From Candidatus Heimdallarchaeota archaeon (GTDB lineage: Archaea > Asgardarchaeota > Heimdallarchaeia > Heimdallarchaeales > Heimdallarchaeaceae): a stretch of 64,000 nucleotides of DNA. The first letter of the stretch is position 1. Each line of letters starts with the position of its first letter. The notes under the pieces are model-generated. The model was not told the DNA's origin, did no database searches, and worked only from the letters and a program-made list of their open reading frames with translations. Where the stretch lies: the NCBI GenBank assembly GCA_018238545.1, contig JABCTC010000020.1:1-64000 (forward strand). The letters are read 5' to 3'. Below, piece by piece: positions 8,370 through 16,021 of the stretch. The position numbers were made by a program, and so were the translations under genes.

Positions 8370-9332
8370 ATGCAGCAGTTGAAAAAGAAACAAGAACACT
8401 CATTCAAGTATGTATTTGGACCCGTTCCCTCAAGAAGATTAGGTCGATCCTTAGGTATAAGTCCTATCCCAAGAAAAACATGTAATTTCACTTGTATATA
8501 TTGTCAGTTAGGTAGAACACCAAATTTTACAAATAAAAGAGTAGATTTTTTTCCTTCAGAAGCAATTATCAAAGAGGTTCAAAAGGCTCTTTTAATAACA
8601 GATAAAATAGATTATATTACCATAGTAGGAGATGGAGAACCAACACTCTATGCTGGTTTAGGGACTTTAATTAATAGTCTGAAGAAACACACATCTTTCC
8701 CCATAGCTGTCATCACAAATGGTGCATTACTATATCGGGAAGATGTTAGACACGATTTACTAAATGCTGATGTAATTTTGCCTACTTTAGATGCTCCCAC
8801 AGAAAAATTATTTCGTTTGATTAATCGACCTCATAAAGAAATAAACCTAAAAAGTGTAATTCAAGGCATGAAGCAGTTTAGAGAGGAATATAACGGGCAG
8901 TTTTGGGTAGAAGTTATGCTTGTTAAAGGGAAGAATGACAAACCAGAAATTTTATGCAAAATTAAGGAGGTTATTGATTCGATTGGTTTTGATAAAGTTT
9001 TTATCAATGTTCCAATACGGCCTCCAGCAGAAAGTTGGGTGAAAATACCTGATCCTGAAGTTCTTCTTGAAGCTCAAAAGATTCTTTCAGCAGAAAGTAT
9101 CTCTCTTTATGAAACATCAGATGTGACTTCTATCGATAAAACAGCTTCTCCTGAACAGAATATTATAAAAATAGCTCAAAGACATCCCCTACGAGAAGAT
9201 CAAGTCTACTCGCTTTTAGAAACTTTGTCCAATAATTATGTTGAAAACCTATTATTGAGAATGGAAAAAGAAGGAAAGATTAAGTCCGTTACTTATAATG
9301 ATAGAAGATTCTACATCATTCCACAAAGGTAA
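8370..9332 (+). CDS. Radical SAM protein, COG0731/TYW1-like group
   Basis: A radical SAM iron-sulfur motif CNFTCIYC (C38, C42, C45) sits in a TIM-barrel-like domain preceded by FGPVPSRRLGRSLGI, a signature of the radical SAM group usually labelled with wyosine-synthetase-like COG0731. GDGEPTLY (about 93-100) supplies the GGE-like SAM-contact motif. The C-terminal 70 residues (RHPLREDQVYSLL and onward) look like a winged helix that could bind nucleic acid or protein. The TYW1 flavodoxin domain is absent, so wyosine synthesis itself cannot be claimed. Its substrate is unknown. It is convergent with the next radical SAM gene, 17 bases apart. Confidence 0.85.
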   Translation: MQQLKKKQEHSFKYVFGPVPSRRLGRSLGISPIPRKTCNFTCIYCQLGRTPNFTNKRVDFFPSEAIIKEVQKALLITDKIDYITIVGDGEPTLYAGLGTLINSLKKHTSFPIAVITNGALLYREDVRHDLLNADVILPTLDAPTEKLFRLINRPHKEINLKSVIQGMKQFREEYNGQFWVEVMLVKGKNDKPEILCKIKEVIDSIGFDKVFINVPIRPPAESWVKIPDPEVLLEAQKILSAESISLYETSDVTSIDKTASPEQNIIKIAQRHPLREDQVYSLLETLSNNYVENLLLRMEKEGKIKSVTYNDRRFYIIPQR

Positions 9333-9349
9333 GTTTACTACTTTGGAGT

Positions 9350-10294
9350 TTATTGTTCCATTTTGTATTTTGTAGTGGTATAGGATTCTTTTATTCCCAC
9401 TTCACCATTTATGTACTTTGTTGCAAATTGACCACAATTAGTACCTATGTCATTCTCTTCCCATTCACCAATACTGATTTCAGCATCAAATCCTCTTTCT
9501 CGAAAAGCTTTAACCAAAGGAAAATATTCAGAGTTTTCTTCAGTAATGCCACTCTTCAACTGATTACTTTGTGCTTTGCTAGTAGGATTGACAGGTGTGA
9601 GTTTGATCCAATACATTGAAGGTTTAAAGTACTTTAGAATCACATCTGGATCAATAATAGAGTCAGCCGCAACAGCGAAGTTCAAGGTTATTCTTCTGTC
9701 TCCTTCCTTAAACCATTTTTCACCGTACTTAGAAATTTCTTCAAGACTCCAGATGTTTGTTGTTATCCATTTATGTCTTACGTTTTCATCAGTGGAATGT
9801 ATAGAAAATTGTAGTTGGAACTTTCCATTTGGATAGAACTCATCTTTAATAGAGATGAGCTTATTTAGAAAATCATCACTCCCATTAGGTGCGATTGTGC
9901 TTATACAGGGCATCAATCCTGGAGCGTCATATATTTCTGGTAACTCTTTCAAAACTTCTAGGACATCTTTGTTCAAAGAAGGCTCACCCATTCTCGCAAA
10001 CTGGATTTTAAATTTGTCAATTGGAATTTTACCTTCTGGAAAACGAGCTCTGATCATATAATCAATTTCTTCTAACATCCCTTCTTTAGAGACGTTACCA
10101 TGGTAGTACTCCCCAGCATCACACATTAAACAACCAATAGGACACCCATACATGGTTGAAATAACTAGAACCCATTTTTCTTCTCTAGGAATAGGGGGCT
10201 GTAGACTTTCAACAAATTCTACAATTTTATCTTCTTGTTTAGCTATGTAAAGAATTGCTAAATCTTCTTTACCATACTTTCCTAGAAGCTCCAT
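9350..10294 (-). CDS. Radical SAM protein, RlmN/Cfr-like
   Basis: The CxxxCxxC motif CPIGCLMC (C51, C55, C58) follows STMYG, and the later QFSIHSTDENVRHKW resembles the substrate loop of RlmN/Cfr-type methyl synthases. FARMGEPSLN (about 100-109) is the GGEP-equivalent. A near-C-terminal Cys in TNCGQFATKY matches the position of the methyl-carrying cysteine of RlmN-like enzymes. At 314 residues it is shorter than RlmN and lacks the N-terminal RNA-binding domain, so the target may not be rRNA. It is the last gene of a three-gene operon with a thioredoxin-reductase-like flavoprotein (26-base overlap) and an isochorismatase-family hydrolase. Family assignment is good; function is unassigned. Confidence 0.82.
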   Translation of the reverse strand: MELLGKYGKEDLAILYIAKQEDKIVEFVESLQPPIPREEKWVLVISTMYGCPIGCLMCDAGEYYHGNVSKEGMLEEIDYMIRARFPEGKIPIDKFKIQFARMGEPSLNKDVLEVLKELPEIYDAPGLMPCISTIAPNGSDDFLNKLISIKDEFYPNGKFQLQFSIHSTDENVRHKWITTNIWSLEEISKYGEKWFKEGDRRITLNFAVAADSIIDPDVILKYFKPSMYWIKLTPVNPTSKAQSNQLKSGITEENSEYFPLVKAFRERGFDAEISIGEWEENDIGTNCGQFATKYINGEVGIKESYTTTKYKMEQ

Positions 10295-11198
10295 GATAAC
10301 CCTCTTTCTCAGTAATCTTTTTTACTGTTTCCATTGCAACCTTCATTCCATCTCCCATAGCTATCGAAACTTGTCTGAAATTATTTTTGTTAATATCACC
10401 AATAAAATATAGTTTGGAATCTATTTTTGGATTATTGTATTCAGATATTATGCCCTCAGAGAGAAAAGCATAATTTGGTTTTCTACCTATAGCAACCAAA
10501 ATTAAGTCTTTTGTCAGAGTTTTAGGTTCCCCATTTTCATCTACATCAAGAATTATTTTATCGTCTTGAGGCACTAAATTCTTTATAACATGGTTTTTCA
10601 GAATAACAATGTTAATTACATCATTTACTCGTTTTTGTAAAATTGGTAGACTAGATGTTTTATCAGTTCTACATATGATTGATATTTTATTTGCTATGTT
10701 TTGAAGATTTAGAGCGTAATCATATGCTACATCTCCACTTCCTATTATACCAATGTCTTTTTTTTCTGTAAACTGTTTAGCATTATAAATTTCATAGAAC
10801 AATTTTCCGTTTAGAAAAGCCTCTTTTTCACCCTCAACATCTAATTTCTTAGGGGTGGATCCCGTACCTATAATAAGATATTCGCTTATTATTTCTGTTT
10901 CAGCTGTATTAATTTTAAAGCCATTACTTACTTGCTCAACAGTTAGAACTTCCTCTAGAATAGTTGGAACACCAGCTTTTACCAGTTGCAATTGAAATGA
11001 TCTGGCGAAATCTTTCCCAACTACCCCTTCTGGATAACCTATGAGATTTTCAACAAGATTAGCATTCTTGATAGTTCCTCCTATTTCCTTTGAAACAAGA
11101 ACTATGTCTATTCCAGCTCTAATCAGTTGTATTGAAGCTGTTGCACAAGCCGGTCCTCCACCAATCAAAGCAACTTTGGTTATTAGTTTATTTTTCAT
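10269..11198 (-). CDS. Thioredoxin-reductase-like FAD/NAD(P) flavoprotein lacking the CxxC pair
   Basis: The FAD site VALIGGGPACATAS (about 9-22), the GTGSTPKKL segment and a second Rossmann motif GIIGSGDVAYDYAL place this in the thioredoxin reductase/alkyl hydroperoxide reductase F group. The YFIGDI near the C-terminus is the second FAD contact. The redox-active CATC normally found just before the NAD(P) domain is absent; the segment reads NGKLFYEIYNAKQ. Electrons are therefore probably passed to a partner such as ferredoxin, or to the radical SAM enzyme, rather than to thioredoxin. It overlaps the upstream isochorismatase gene by 11 bases and the downstream radical SAM gene by 26, so the three are co-translated. 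Confidence 0.82.
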   Translation of the reverse strand: MKNKLITKVALIGGGPACATASIQLIRAGIDIVLVSKEIGGTIKNANLVENLIGYPEGVVGKDFARSFQLQLVKAGVPTILEEVLTVEQVSNGFKINTAETEIISEYLIIGTGSTPKKLDVEGEKEAFLNGKLFYEIYNAKQFTEKKDIGIIGSGDVAYDYALNLQNIANKISIICRTDKTSSLPILQKRVNDVINIVILKNHVIKNLVPQDDKIILDVDENGEPKTLTKDLILVAIGRKPNYAFLSEGIISEYNNPKIDSKLYFIGDINKNNFRQVSIAMGDGMKVAMETVKKITEKEGYHGASRKVW

Positions 11199-11838
11199 TT
11201 ATTATCTCCTCTGTTGATATACATGTACCAAAACCATGAGATATCGCTCTTAGGGTTCCTAAATGTAGCTCTTCTGTATATGTAGCTGTGGCATCTACTA
11301 CAAAGAAAACCTCAAACCCTCTCATGAAAGCATCGCGTGCGGTTGTCTCGCAACAAAGATGTGTCATTACTCCTGTAATGATTATTTGTTCAATATCATT
11401 TTCCTTGAGAATAGTTTCTAGTTCTGTTTCATAGAATGCACTGTAATGGCTTTTCTCAATAACTTCTATGTCTCGTTTATTTAACATATGGGTGATTTTT
11501 GATTGATCATTATCCGGTCTAATATTGTCTTTCCACCAATTATTCATTATACTAGATTCGTTTTCGGTATCTAGATGCCTGGAGAAGATTACTTTGTTTC
11601 CCATCCATTGAAAAATCTTAGAAATCTCTTGGATTGAGGATATTATGTTTACTGAGGAAGGAACAAAAGCATGAGACTCTTCATTCACGAAGTAGTCTTG
11701 CATATCCAGAACTAAAAGAACTGCTTTCTTTAGATTTAGTTCAAAAGGTCGATATGATTTGATTTTTCTACATTCATCTAACCAATAGCTCACTTTCTTT
11801 TCTCTGTTTTTTTCCGTTAGATAAACTTCTTTCATCAT
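11188..11838 (-). CDS. Isochorismatase-family cysteine hydrolase
   Basis: The alpha/beta hydrolase of the isochorismatase/nicotinamidase family is shown by LVLDMQDYF (Asp45), EKSHYSAF (Lys129) and GVMTHLCCETTARDAFMRG (Cys162), which supply the Asp-Lys-Cys triad. The family includes nicotinamidases, carbamoyl hydrolases and isochorismatases. The zinc-site DxHxxxH pattern of nicotinamidase is not evident, so the substrate is open. It is first in the operon with the flavoprotein and radical SAM genes. A perfect 15-base palindrome and a TATA-like element lie just upstream. The GVMTH...DAF region follows the family very closely, so I am confident of the fold. Confidence 0.88.
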   Translation of the reverse strand: MMKEVYLTEKNREKKVSYWLDECRKIKSYRPFELNLKKAVLLVLDMQDYFVNEESHAFVPSSVNIISSIQEISKIFQWMGNKVIFSRHLDTENESSIMNNWWKDNIRPDNDQSKITHMLNKRDIEVIEKSHYSAFYETELETILKENDIEQIIITGVMTHLCCETTARDAFMRGFEVFFVVDATATYTEELHLGTLRAISHGFGTCISTEEIINEK

Positions 11839-11885
11839 TAAGGAAACAATGTTTTACCCTTTAAGAATGTTGTTTTGCTGAAAAT

Positions 11886-11900
11886 GTCACAACTTGTGAC
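11886..11900. promoter_or_regulatory. Perfect 15-base palindrome, likely repressor operator
   Basis: GTCACAACTTGTGAC is a perfect 7+1+7 inverted repeat 48 bases upstream of the isochorismatase start. It falls where the transcription start would be if the TATA-like CTTTTAAAAAG (minus strand, about 25 bases further upstream) drives the operon. A dimeric repressor bound here would block initiation. The cognate regulator is not identified. Confidence 0.6.
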
Positions 11901-11917
11901 CTCTTTATGTGTTCAAT

Positions 11918-11930
11918 CCTTTTTAAAAGG
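11918..11930 (-). promoter_or_regulatory. TATA-like element for the isochorismatase operon
   Basis: CCTTTTTAAAAGG is nearly symmetrical and AT-rich. On the minus strand it lies about 25 bases upstream of the palindromic operator, the distance expected between an archaeal TATA box and the start site. On the plus strand it lies about 35 bases before the ATG of a 33-codon ORF at 11960, so it could act in both directions. Confidence 0.45.
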
Positions 11931-11959
11931 GATAGTGATGTTAAGATAGGTGCAAAAAA

Positions 11960-12061
11960 ATGAATAAAAAACTCGCAATAAAAATAAAACTCCAAAAAGA
12001 ACTTAAAATAGAGAGAAATTCTGGACTAAGAACATACATACTCCTAAAAGGTTCTCTCTAA
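11960..12061 (+). other. 33-codon ORF containing a long-stem inverted repeat (status uncertain)
   Basis: Between the two minus-strand operons (11839-12103) there is a small plus-strand ORF encoding a lysine-rich 33-residue peptide. Within it a perfect 9-base inverted repeat, TAGAGAGAA at 12009-12017 and TTCTCTCTA at 12052-12060, could form a stem with a 34-base loop. It is followed by a small TCTTAT/ATAAGA hairpin near 12071-12086. This could be a small protein gene, a small RNA or neither; nothing independent supports translation. Confidence 0.25.
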
Positions 12062-12103
12062 AATTCCATTTTTCTTATCTTCATAAGATAAACATATCTT
12101 CTT

Positions 12104-12937
12104 TTATTTATATCCAAGAACACTCTCACCATCAGGAGTCTTCTTTGTTTTAAAACCAACAGAATTAAGTCTGTCTTGGACACCTTTCACAAAATCTTTC
12201 CCTCGATATTTTGAACCAGGATTACCAACATAATGAAGTAGTCTTCCTTTAGGTTTAAGAATACGATATAGTTCCTCATAAAACTTTTCAGAATATAACT
12301 CACCTGCGAAAGAGAATCGGGGAGGATCATGAAGAATAACACTAAAGGAATCATCGCTGAATTTTTTGACTGATTCCGTTGCATTCTCGTTGATTAATTT
12401 AATTGTTCCCCGTTCAATGCCATCAAAAAGTTCTCTTGAATAAGGATTGAATCCAGCTATCTCCAATACACTGGGGTCTTTCTCTATAGTTGTAACAGTT
12501 GCATTTTTCCTCTTAGCTTGAATTGCTGTGTATCCCAATCCTGTGCATATATCAAGCACTATATCTGACGATTTAACTCTCACATATTCTATTTTTCTTT
12601 CTGCATCTTCTATAGGTGTCATATGCTTTGTTCGATGCATCCGAATCCCATCAATCTCTATTGTTGGAACTGTTCCTTTGATTGGTTCTAATTTGTAAAA
12701 ACATTCATCAAAAAAAGCAATCTTTCTTGGTTTTTTTTCTAGTAAAAATGCTGCCTGAGCTTTCTCAAGTTTCTTAATCGTTTTTAGGGTGTAAGTAAAA
12801 TCACCAATTTTGATGTTTTCTCCTTTAAGATAAGCAATTTGATTTATTAGTCCAAGGTCTAGCTTTAATTTGATTGAAGTTTTTCTCTTTTGATGAGCTA
12901 TAATTATTTTTTCAGCTTCAAAAGAATCAATTATCAT
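12104..12937 (-). CDS. Predicted archaeal SAM-dependent methyltransferase (COG2521-like)
   Basis: A class I methyltransferase domain is shown by motif I VLDICTGLGYTAIQ (127-140), the acidic ribose-contact strand VTTIEKDP, and HDPPRFSF (about 208-215) as motif IV. The N-terminal 100 residues, ending HRTKHMTP, are typical of the archaeal-specific COG2521 group, whose substrates are unknown. The D-P-P-R/Y motif is seen in enzymes that methylate exocyclic amino groups, so a nucleic-acid or amine target is possible. The start is six bases from the end of the upstream flavodoxin-fold gene, and the three genes 14243-12104 probably form one transcript. Confidence 0.82.
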   Translation of the reverse strand: MIIDSFEAEKIIIAHQKRKTSIKLKLDLGLINQIAYLKGENIKIGDFTYTLKTIKKLEKAQAAFLLEKKPRKIAFFDECFYKLEPIKGTVPTIEIDGIRMHRTKHMTPIEDAERKIEYVRVKSSDIVLDICTGLGYTAIQAKRKNATVTTIEKDPSVLEIAGFNPYSRELFDGIERGTIKLINENATESVKKFSDDSFSVILHDPPRFSFAGELYSEKFYEELYRILKPKGRLLHYVGNPGSKYRGKDFVKGVQDRLNSVGFKTKKTPDGESVLGYK

Positions 12938-12943
12938 TATTGA

Positions 12944-13681
12944 TCATCTCTCATAGGGTTTATCTCTTAGTTTGTCTTTAGCACCGAATTCTTCCGCTGC
13001 TTGAGGCCAACCATTATTAGCCCCATTCACATAGGATTCTAAGGGCATTGGAATGAACTCTAGCTTCTTAAGCTCATCTCTTGGAACAATTTCTCCTTTG
13101 CTCAAATGATTAACTGATGATCTAATAACAGAATCAAGTATTTTTGTTGGTTTAGTGTATATTTCATTTCTTGGATCTTCTTCTGGTAGTTGCTCAAGCA
13201 TCTTCAAGAATTCTGGGATTGGATACTGTGCATATGTGCCAGCTGCACCAATCGGTAAACCCCCAGCCCAAATAATATCATTCTGTTTTGCAAATTGTTC
13301 ATAGATTTTCAAAGTAATATTATTATGATAATATTCAAGAAAACCAGCATTAGAAATTGCGAACAGATGTCTTGTTTTATTACTTAGCTTACCTTGTTGA
13401 AATGCTTCAGATATGATATCCATTAGTTTAATTGTCATATAAGGAGCTTGATCTATATAGAGTGGTGATGAAATTAGGATTATGTCGCTATCATTAACAG
13501 ACTTTATCATCTCTTCTGTTTTTTCTTGATTTTTCAGTGTTCTATATGCCCCGAAGGTCTTTACAACTATTCCTTTCTCCTCAAATAAGCTTACAAGATA
13601 GGAACCAATAGAATGAGAAGCACTTTTATCTCCCCTTGGACTGCACATTAAAAATGTTAATTGCCTACTCATTTTCTTCAC
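12944..13681 (-). CDS. Flavodoxin-fold NAD(P)H-dependent oxidoreductase
   Basis: An N-terminal FMN-binding loop SPRGDKSASHSIGSYL (about 14-29) followed by ISSPLYIDQAPYMTIKLMD, the standard SPxYxxxxxxxxKxxxD pattern, identifies an NADPH-dependent FMN reductase-like flavodoxin fold. The GGLPIGAAGTY segment is likely the third FMN contact. The last 80 residues are a longer-than-usual C-terminal extension. It overlaps the upstream iron-sulfur flavoprotein gene by 17 bases; the two small flavoproteins probably work together or form a heteromer. Substrate unknown. Confidence 0.8.
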   Translation of the reverse strand: MKKMSRQLTFLMCSPRGDKSASHSIGSYLVSLFEEKGIVVKTFGAYRTLKNQEKTEEMIKSVNDSDIILISSPLYIDQAPYMTIKLMDIISEAFQQGKLSNKTRHLFAISNAGFLEYYHNNITLKIYEQFAKQNDIIWAGGLPIGAAGTYAQYPIPEFLKMLEQLPEEDPRNEIYTKPTKILDSVIRSSVNHLSKGEIVPRDELKKLEFIPMPLESYVNGANNGWPQAAEEFGAKDKLRDKPYER

Positions 13682-14243
13682 CTACTTCCATCAAACTGTT
13701 CTTAAGTTTCTTTTTAATCGTTGCTTCATCATCATCCGTGTAAATTACTTGGGAGGAGTATTTTGGGCAGAAGAGATTGAGTACATTCCTTTGTACAAGT
13801 TCAGTAAAAATCTCTTCTTGATCAGAATTGGGTTTATCTAAAGTCCCGATAACTACGAGATTAGGATACTCGTCATATCTCATCTCATGATGAATTTCAT
13901 TTTCATAAACGCGGAAAAATGGCGAAATTAAACCCAATGATCTATCAATGGCTTTCTTCAGTTCAGCAGAATATCCACCATAATTAATAGGTGTGATATA
14001 GACCAGAACATCTGACTGAATCATTTTCTTTGCAACTTCTCTCCCATAATCGTCAATAATGCAAATTCCAGGTGTTTGAACCCAACATTTGAAGCAACCT
14101 AGACAAGGTTTAATCTCTTCATCATGCAGAATAACAGTATCACCTACGTAATTGTTTCGTTGGAATTCGTCAGAGACCATTTGGTTAATTCTTGGAATAA
14201 AAGAATCGTCCTTATACATTCCATTTAAAATCACATATGACAT
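13665..14243 (-). CDS. Iron-sulfur flavoprotein-like NADPH-dependent FMN reductase
   Basis: This flavodoxin-fold protein carries a compact cysteine cluster, CLGCFKCWVQTPGIC (about 47-61), at the site where iron-sulfur flavoproteins of archaea bind a 4Fe-4S cluster. It is followed by VYITPINYGGYSAELKKAIDR, the FMN-reductase loop. Such proteins shuttle electrons between ferredoxin and small acceptors. It heads the 14243-12104 minus-strand group, with the FMN-reductase-like gene overlapping by 17 bases. Transcription is divergent from the GNAT gene at 14361. Confidence 0.83.
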   Translation of the reverse strand: MSYVILNGMYKDDSFIPRINQMVSDEFQRNNYVGDTVILHDEEIKPCLGCFKCWVQTPGICIIDDYGREVAKKMIQSDVLVYITPINYGGYSAELKKAIDRSLGLISPFFRVYENEIHHEMRYDEYPNLVVIGTLDKPNSDQEEIFTELVQRNVLNLFCPKYSSQVIYTDDDEATIKKKLKNSLMEVGEENE

Positions 14244-14330
14244 TAAATATTGAATCCCAACTGCATATTTATATCTTTACAAAACTAAAAGGTAGAAGAT
14301 TTTAACTTTCTTTACTCAAAAGTATAGAGA

Positions 14331-14340
14331 CTTATAAATT
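14331..14340 (+). promoter_or_regulatory. TATA box of the GNAT gene (leaderless start)
   Basis: CTTATAAATT is centred about 26 bases upstream of the ATG at 14361, which places the transcription start at or next to the ATG. No Shine-Dalgarno sequence is visible. Confidence 0.6.
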
Positions 14341-14360
14341 CTCTATTTTAGAAACAACAA

Positions 14361-14870
14361 ATGTCTCTTCCTAATTTCAAAATATCTGAATTTGATGTAT
14401 TTACTGCTGCAGCTGATATATTTGAGAAGTACTTCGATTTAAATGACGAGCTCTTCTTTGAAGTTGAACCTGACGATAAACCTTATCCAAGAGATTTACG
14501 GAAAAAAATGATGAGTGATCAGAACCCAAGAAGTGAGACACATCGATGGTTAATTACTACGGAAAATGATGAACTAGTTATAGGATTTGCTCAAGTGAGC
14601 TATAATACAAAACTTGCAACTAATTACGAGCAAACACAAAGTATAGCAACTATGGAATTAGGGATTAGCAAACCTTTTAGAAGGAATCGTTTAGGTTCTA
14701 AACTTCTACGGACAGTTATAGATCATCTTATGAAACTTGAAAGAATTACAACTATTACTTCAACACTTTCTGATGAGACAGGAATAAATTTCTGTAATTT
14801 TCTAAGAGGAATACTCGTGCATGAAGAAGCTGAATTCAGATTGCATTTTAGTAAGATTGATTGGGATTAG
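14361..14870 (+). CDS. GNAT acetyltransferase, N-terminal domain of a double-GNAT protein interrupted by TAG
   Basis: The 169-residue product is one GNAT domain: MELGISKPFRRNRLGSKLL holds the acetyl-CoA-binding R/Q-x-x-G-x-G/A-like loop (about 102-120). The frame ends at an amber TAG (14868-14870), but the same frame continues without another stop through the 60-base gap into the second GNAT ORF at 14931. The linker reads IKQWKSTGEKLSKSDGITLE. Full-length relatives are single chains of roughly 350 residues with two GNAT domains in tandem. The gene is therefore a double-GNAT gene broken by one nonsense codon, or one that uses read-through. Acyl acceptor unknown. Confidence 0.78.
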   Translation: MSLPNFKISEFDVFTAAADIFEKYFDLNDELFFEVEPDDKPYPRDLRKKMMSDQNPRSETHRWLITTENDELVIGFAQVSYNTKLATNYEQTQSIATMELGISKPFRRNRLGSKLLRTVIDHLMKLERITTITSTLSDETGINFCNFLRGILVHEEAEFRLHFSKIDWD

Positions 14871-14930
14871 ATCAAACAATGGAAATCAACCGGTGAGAAG
14901 TTATCAAAAAGTGATGGGATAACTCTGGAA

Positions 14931-15422
14931 ATGTTTGAGACATGCCCTGAAGATATTATCCAAGAATATACAGAAATATACACAGAAACATTAAATCAAC
15001 GTCCATTAGGGCAGATTCCAGCTACAGTGAGAGTTACTCCTGAAACAAGAAAAGAGAAAGAGAAAAGTTGGATTACTAATAGGGGGCATAAATGGTTTAC
15101 AATGATTACTAAGGAATCTGATCAACAAATAAGTGGATTAACAGAGATGGTCTATATTCCTGAATCCCCATATTATATCGAACAGTTACTCACTGGTGTA
15201 AAAACAGAATATAGAGGAAGAGGATTAGGAAAATGGTTGAAGGCAGAGATGATTGATTTCATTCATAAAAAATACCCAAAAATAAAATTTATTGCAACAG
15301 ATAATGCGGGTACAAATGCCCCAATGATTTCAATCAATGAAAAATTAGGGTTTACAGAACATATTTCGATAAAAACGTATCAATTCAATCTTAGTGGGTT
15401 AGATGACTTAATCCCCATTTAA
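14931..15422 (+). CDS. GNAT acetyltransferase, C-terminal domain of the split double-GNAT protein
   Basis: The second GNAT domain has a clear acetyl-CoA loop, VKTEYRGRGLGKWLKAEM (about 99-116), and the late ATDNAGTNAPMISINEKLGF segment typical of the family. It is in the same frame as the first domain; translation could start at the ATG 14931 or reach it by read-through of the TAG at 14868. The residues just after the Met (CPEDIIQEYTEIYTETLNQ) match the linker region of two-domain homologues, so the Met is probably internal to the ancestral protein. No separate promoter or clear ribosome site precedes it. Confidence 0.75.
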   Translation: MFETCPEDIIQEYTEIYTETLNQRPLGQIPATVRVTPETRKEKEKSWITNRGHKWFTMITKESDQQISGLTEMVYIPESPYYIEQLLTGVKTEYRGRGLGKWLKAEMIDFIHKKYPKIKFIATDNAGTNAPMISINEKLGFTEHISIKTYQFNLSGLDDLIPI

Positions 15423-15527
15423 CTAAACAGAGAAAAATCATTAAGTACTCATAACTAATTTTTTAAGAAACTTAGGTGGTCTAAAGATTACAAAGGCTAC
15501 AATGGAAATAGCTACTGAGTTCACATG

Positions 15528-15899
15528 CTATTCTTTAAAAGATTCTTCAGTTGTATCTTCAAGAGTTTTAATGAACCGATTACTAACATTACAATACACT
15601 ATTCCAACAATTCCAATCGCTGCAACAGCTACAAATAACCAGATTGAAAATAAACTAAACATGTCAGGATTTATCAATCCAATAATCGCTCCAATTAGAA
15701 GAGGGGTACCTGTAACAAAAAACAAAATCGAATAATATTTCGCCAATCCTTCTTTATCAACACTGAAGTCCTTTTTTCTAAAGATTCTTTGAAAAGCTTC
15801 ATATCTATAAATTAAGAAGTTTACCCAACCCAATATCATCAAAAATCCAAGAGCAAACAAAACGATTGCAGCAATTAATGCATAGATTTCCAACCCCAT
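15528..15899 (-). CDS. Small membrane protein, three predicted helices (possibly DUF3784-like)
   Basis: The 123-residue protein has transmembrane segments at about 5-30, 58-76 and 85-105, separated by a basic cytoplasmic loop RYEAFQRIFRKKDF. This layout resembles small DUF3784-type membrane proteins, but the match is weak. The overlapping plus-strand ORF 15502-15735 is its shadow: it lacks hydrophobic or domain structure of its own. The gene stands alone between the GNAT pair and the TPR gene. Function unknown. Confidence 0.6.
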   Translation of the reverse strand: MGLEIYALIAAIVLFALGFLMILGWVNFLIYRYEAFQRIFRKKDFSVDKEGLAKYYSILFFVTGTPLLIGAIIGLINPDMFSLFSIWLFVAVAAIGIVGIVYCNVSNRFIKTLEDTTEESFKE

Positions 15900-16021
15900 G
15901 ATGCATTATCGAAAAAACACATATTTAAATTTAATCAATTACTTGGCTATGTGTCAATTATATCTAGCTCACTCCTTCAGTTTATTGTAGCTCTCAGCCT
16001 TTTAGTTGAGTCTTCCTCCAT

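Noticed and set aside
14868-14870. TAG as pyrrolysine codon in general use
   Set aside because: Other genes in the window (908-1504, 42187-42498) use TAG as a normal stop and GNAT enzymes are not known pyrrolysine proteins; only local read-through remains possible.
15502-15735. 77 aa plus-strand ORF
   Set aside because: It is a shadow of the small membrane protein gene on the minus strand.
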